The position numbers were made by a program, and so were the translations under genes. Below, in pieces: positions 54,178 through 56,443 of a stretch of DNA of 56,443 bases. The notes beneath the pieces are model-generated. The model made no database searches. It saw only the letters and a program-made list of their open reading frames with translations, and was not told the origin of the DNA. How positions within the stretch are numbered: position 1 is the first letter of the stretch; every line of letters begins with the position of its first letter. The stretch comes from Moraxella porci DSM 25326 (lineage in GTDB: Bacteria; Pseudomonadota; Gammaproteobacteria; Pseudomonadales; Moraxellaceae). The stretch lies in contig NZ_MUYV01000005.1 in the NCBI RefSeq assembly GCF_002014855.1, positions 218,082-274,524 on the forward strand, read 5' to 3'.

Positions 54178-55910
54178 GTGACACCTTCACCGCCAAAGGA
54201 TTGCAAGGCGCCATCGGTAAGCTAAATATTGATAACCTCAATAAGCTCACCTTAACACATGGCACTACCACAAACACCACTCAAAACCAAAGCAGTACTA
54301 ACACCACAGATGCTAGCATCAGTAGCACAGGTAGTGTATCAGCAGGTGTGGGCAGACAGCAAAGCCAATCTCACAGCAATACCACCACCGCCCATGACAC
54401 CAAGCTTGTCCTAGGTGAGTTTAATGGATACGCCGAACAAACAACCTTGCACGGTGCTACCATCATCGCAGATGGTGGACACTACAGCACAGATGTGCTC
54501 AATGTCACCACCAGCCAAAATCATCAAACTCAGCGTGGTAGTAGCAAAGGTGGCAATATCGGTGTTGGCACAAGCAGTCTAAACCTAGGCTACAACGAGC
54601 AAAAGAGCCAAAGCGATATCACCACCAATAACGCTCCATCAGGCATCCTTTATGTCACGACAGGTACTGCTGGTAGCGCTCATAGCCTAACTGCCAATCA
54701 TACCACTGTCACAGGTGGTATCATTGCTGCCATCAGTCAGGACGAACAAGGCAATCAAACCAACAGTCCAGTCAACTTCACCACAAACACCCTGACCACC
54801 CAAGACCTACTAGCCACCGAATACAGCCAAAACACAGGCTTTGGCATCAATGTGGGCCTGACACGCAAACAAGGTGATACCAAAGCATCTAGCATTGGTT
54901 TATCCGCCAATAACAGCGGACATGACAAACAAACCTTGACGCTTGCCACCATTGGCCAAGGCACTACTATCACAGATAGCATCATTCACAACAACCAAAC
55001 CCAATCCACCACCGACATTGGTCAAACAGACATCAACACCGATGCCCTAAACACCCAAAAAGTCATCAAAGACCAAAAAACAGGCGGTCTAGATGTCAAT
55101 ACCACCATCGATACTAGAGTATTCACCAAAGAGGGTAGGGAGGAGATTAAAAAGGAGCAAGAGGAATTACCTACCAACACCAAAGCCGCCTTTGGTATGC
55201 TTGGCATTGCTGCAGGTGCAACCGCGGCAGGATTATTAGATGATAATGAAAACAGCGACCGCTCACACCTCCAAAAAGCCAAAGATAATCTAATCCAAGC
55301 TAGAAACAACGTCGTCACAGGAGCAGACAAATCTCAAGCCAACCTAAACGCTCATATAGACGCCATCACCGATGGAGACCTAACCGATGTCGCCCAAAAC
55401 CAAGACATCCTAAATGAGCTCAACACACAGCTTACTCAAGGTACAACTGCCAAAGATACTCAGGTCTTTTTAACCGAAAACACCACCAATCCACAAGACG
55501 AATTTGTTCAAGGGCTTGCTAACCCCAGCAAAGGGCATACATACCTTGACATAGACCATCTCGGCAACACCCTGGAAACCCTAAACCACGAAATCGCCCA
55601 CCATAATGGCTTAGGTGAAACTTCTGCCACCCATATGGGCAAACTTGGTAACTTTGCATATAATATTGGCATAAGTCTCAATCAAGAGGATATCAACACC
55701 CGTAGACAAGCCATTACGCCAACCACTCAAACTCTGCAAAATCTAAGCACCAATGAACAGCTTGCTTATCACACAAACAACCAAGCAATCTTGGATGGGA
55801 ATAAGGAGCAGCTAGAGGGAGAGATGGAGAGTGATGGGTTTTGGAGTAAAGATTATAAACTAGGGAAAGGCTACCCTAAGCTAAAATATGATGCTGGTGC
55901 TGGAGAATGA
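54178..55910 (+). pseudogene. 5'-truncated FHA / pre-toxin module, cut by in-frame TGA
   Basis: The open frame continues straight out of the IS110 fragment with no credible start (GDTFTAKGLQGAIGKLNIDN). Residues about 20-310 are FHA-2-type repeats (GVGRQQSQSHSNTTT; LSANNSGHDKQTLTLA). A pre-toxin region then holds HEIAHHNGLGE, an HExxH motif about 470 codons into the frame, similar to the degenerate metallopeptidase-like segment seen in other large hemagglutinins. There is no signal peptide, TPS domain or VENN. A TGA at 55908-55910 ends the frame, but the same frame stays open beyond it. Confidence 0.78.
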
Positions 55911-56443
55911 GGTAGTGAACAAGCATCATTTGAAGTATATAGGGATTATAGTATAGCCATGGGCGTAGCCCTGAATTCCCCTGTATATCCAGATGCAACC
56001 GCTGCATTAAGACACTATTTGGCAAACTCTGGGGAAAATTATCAAATAGATCTTGAAGGCTTGATGAAAGATAGTGGTATTGCCCCGATTGTTCAAAAGG
56101 AAATTAACGAGGCTCAATTATTTATTGAAGAAAATTTGACTTCAAAAGGAGTGATAGATTTCCATTCTACAGGAGCAAGTGGAGCTACTGCTGATAGTAG
56201 AAATTGGTACTATGCTACTGGTGGTGTATTGCTGTATGGTGGAGGTCGTGCAACACATGATGGTAAGGGTAATTATTCAATGGATTTTAACCTAATGTCT
56301 TTTGATAGATATAATTGGGATGGTAATAAGCAGACTTTAATACTGGATCGCTTTGTAATAACAGACGATCAATTGGGAGCCATGCATAGGGCTGGTATAG
56401 CAAAAGAATATAATATGTATGGAGCTGTACCTTTAACAATTAC
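55911..56443 (+). pseudogene. toxin region beyond the TGA, running off the window
   Basis: The same reading frame as the preceding module stays open for 177 codons to the last base. It carries GVIDFHSTGASGATADSRNW, YYATGGVLLYGGG, FDRYNWDGNK and GAMHRAGIAKEYNMYG. These look like one folded domain, probably the module's C-terminal effector. The YNWDGxK / HRxGxAxEYxxYG combination seems familiar from secreted effector tails, but I cannot name a family with confidence. Its end lies outside the window. No ribosome site supports independent translation. Confidence 0.6.

Noticed and set aside
53976..54206. Minus-strand 76-codon frame starting with ATG over the IS110 remnant
   Set aside because: The conserved IS110 residues are in a different minus-strand frame; this one is a shadow.
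55580..55620. HEIAHH as an active metalloprotease toxin
   Set aside because: It lies in the pre-toxin region well before the C-terminal domain, and similar HExxH-like segments occur in many large hemagglutinins; no third zinc ligand was identified.

Overview
The window looks like a chromosome segment of a Moraxella-like gammaproteobacterium (family Moraxellaceae). This is inferred from gene families and order: lptD-surA divergent from amgK-murU, a fused EIIA-HPr-EI fructose PTS, a CysB-type regulator, and a two-partner secretion exoprotein locus with flanking orphan fragments. The genus is not proven by the sequence.

Positions 1-32.9 kb are mostly core genome. In order they hold an AlaA-type aminotransferase carrying an N-terminal XRE helix-turn-helix, msrB, carA, an Mrr-type restriction endonuclease wedged between carA and carB, carB, greA behind its own promoter and a leader terminator hairpin, a SirB2-like membrane protein, the fruB-fruK-fruA operon, a degenerate-LytM NlpD-like lipoprotein, surA and lptD (minus strand), the peptidoglycan-recycling pair amgK-murU, tRNA-Val and tRNA-Asp, a periplasmic Alr/Bsr-type racemase, a bestrophin-like channel, a CysB-like regulator (minus), AmpG, PrmC, a MoeB/ThiF-like E1 enzyme, an ABC1/UbiB-family protein and an amidase (minus). 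AmpG, AmgK, MurU, the racemase and the NlpD-like protein give this part a cell-wall theme.

Positions 33.0-38.7 kb form an AT-rich accessory island: an AAA ATPase with a DUF4143-like C-terminus (minus), two different class II Fic proteins each ending in a winged helix, and an orphan HipB-like XRE regulator. A 177-bp element occurs twice in direct orientation with 7 mismatches, once upstream of each fic gene. It combines a long palindrome with eight tandem 10-bp units in phase with the DNA helix. The island ends in a decayed IS3-family transposase.

Positions 38.7-56.4 kb are a contact-dependent inhibition / two-partner secretion region. The outer-membrane transporter (cdiB-like, minus) is divergent from a 2567-residue CdiA-like exoprotein, which has an extended signal peptide, TPS domain, FHA repeats, a VENN motif, a HINT autoprocessing domain and a 115-residue C-terminal toxin candidate. 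A cognate immunity candidate follows directly. On both sides lie orphan modules: a 798-residue promoterless FHA/VENN/toxin ORF with an overlapping membrane-anchored immunity candidate; a barnase-like toxin tail overlapping a barstar-like immunity gene; and a further FHA module cut by an IS110 remnant and by an in-frame TGA, whose toxin part runs off the window. A short repeat containing GTAGGCT or its variant ATAGGCT lies at or within four bases of the stop codon of all three immunity genes. It is a plausible seam for module exchange.
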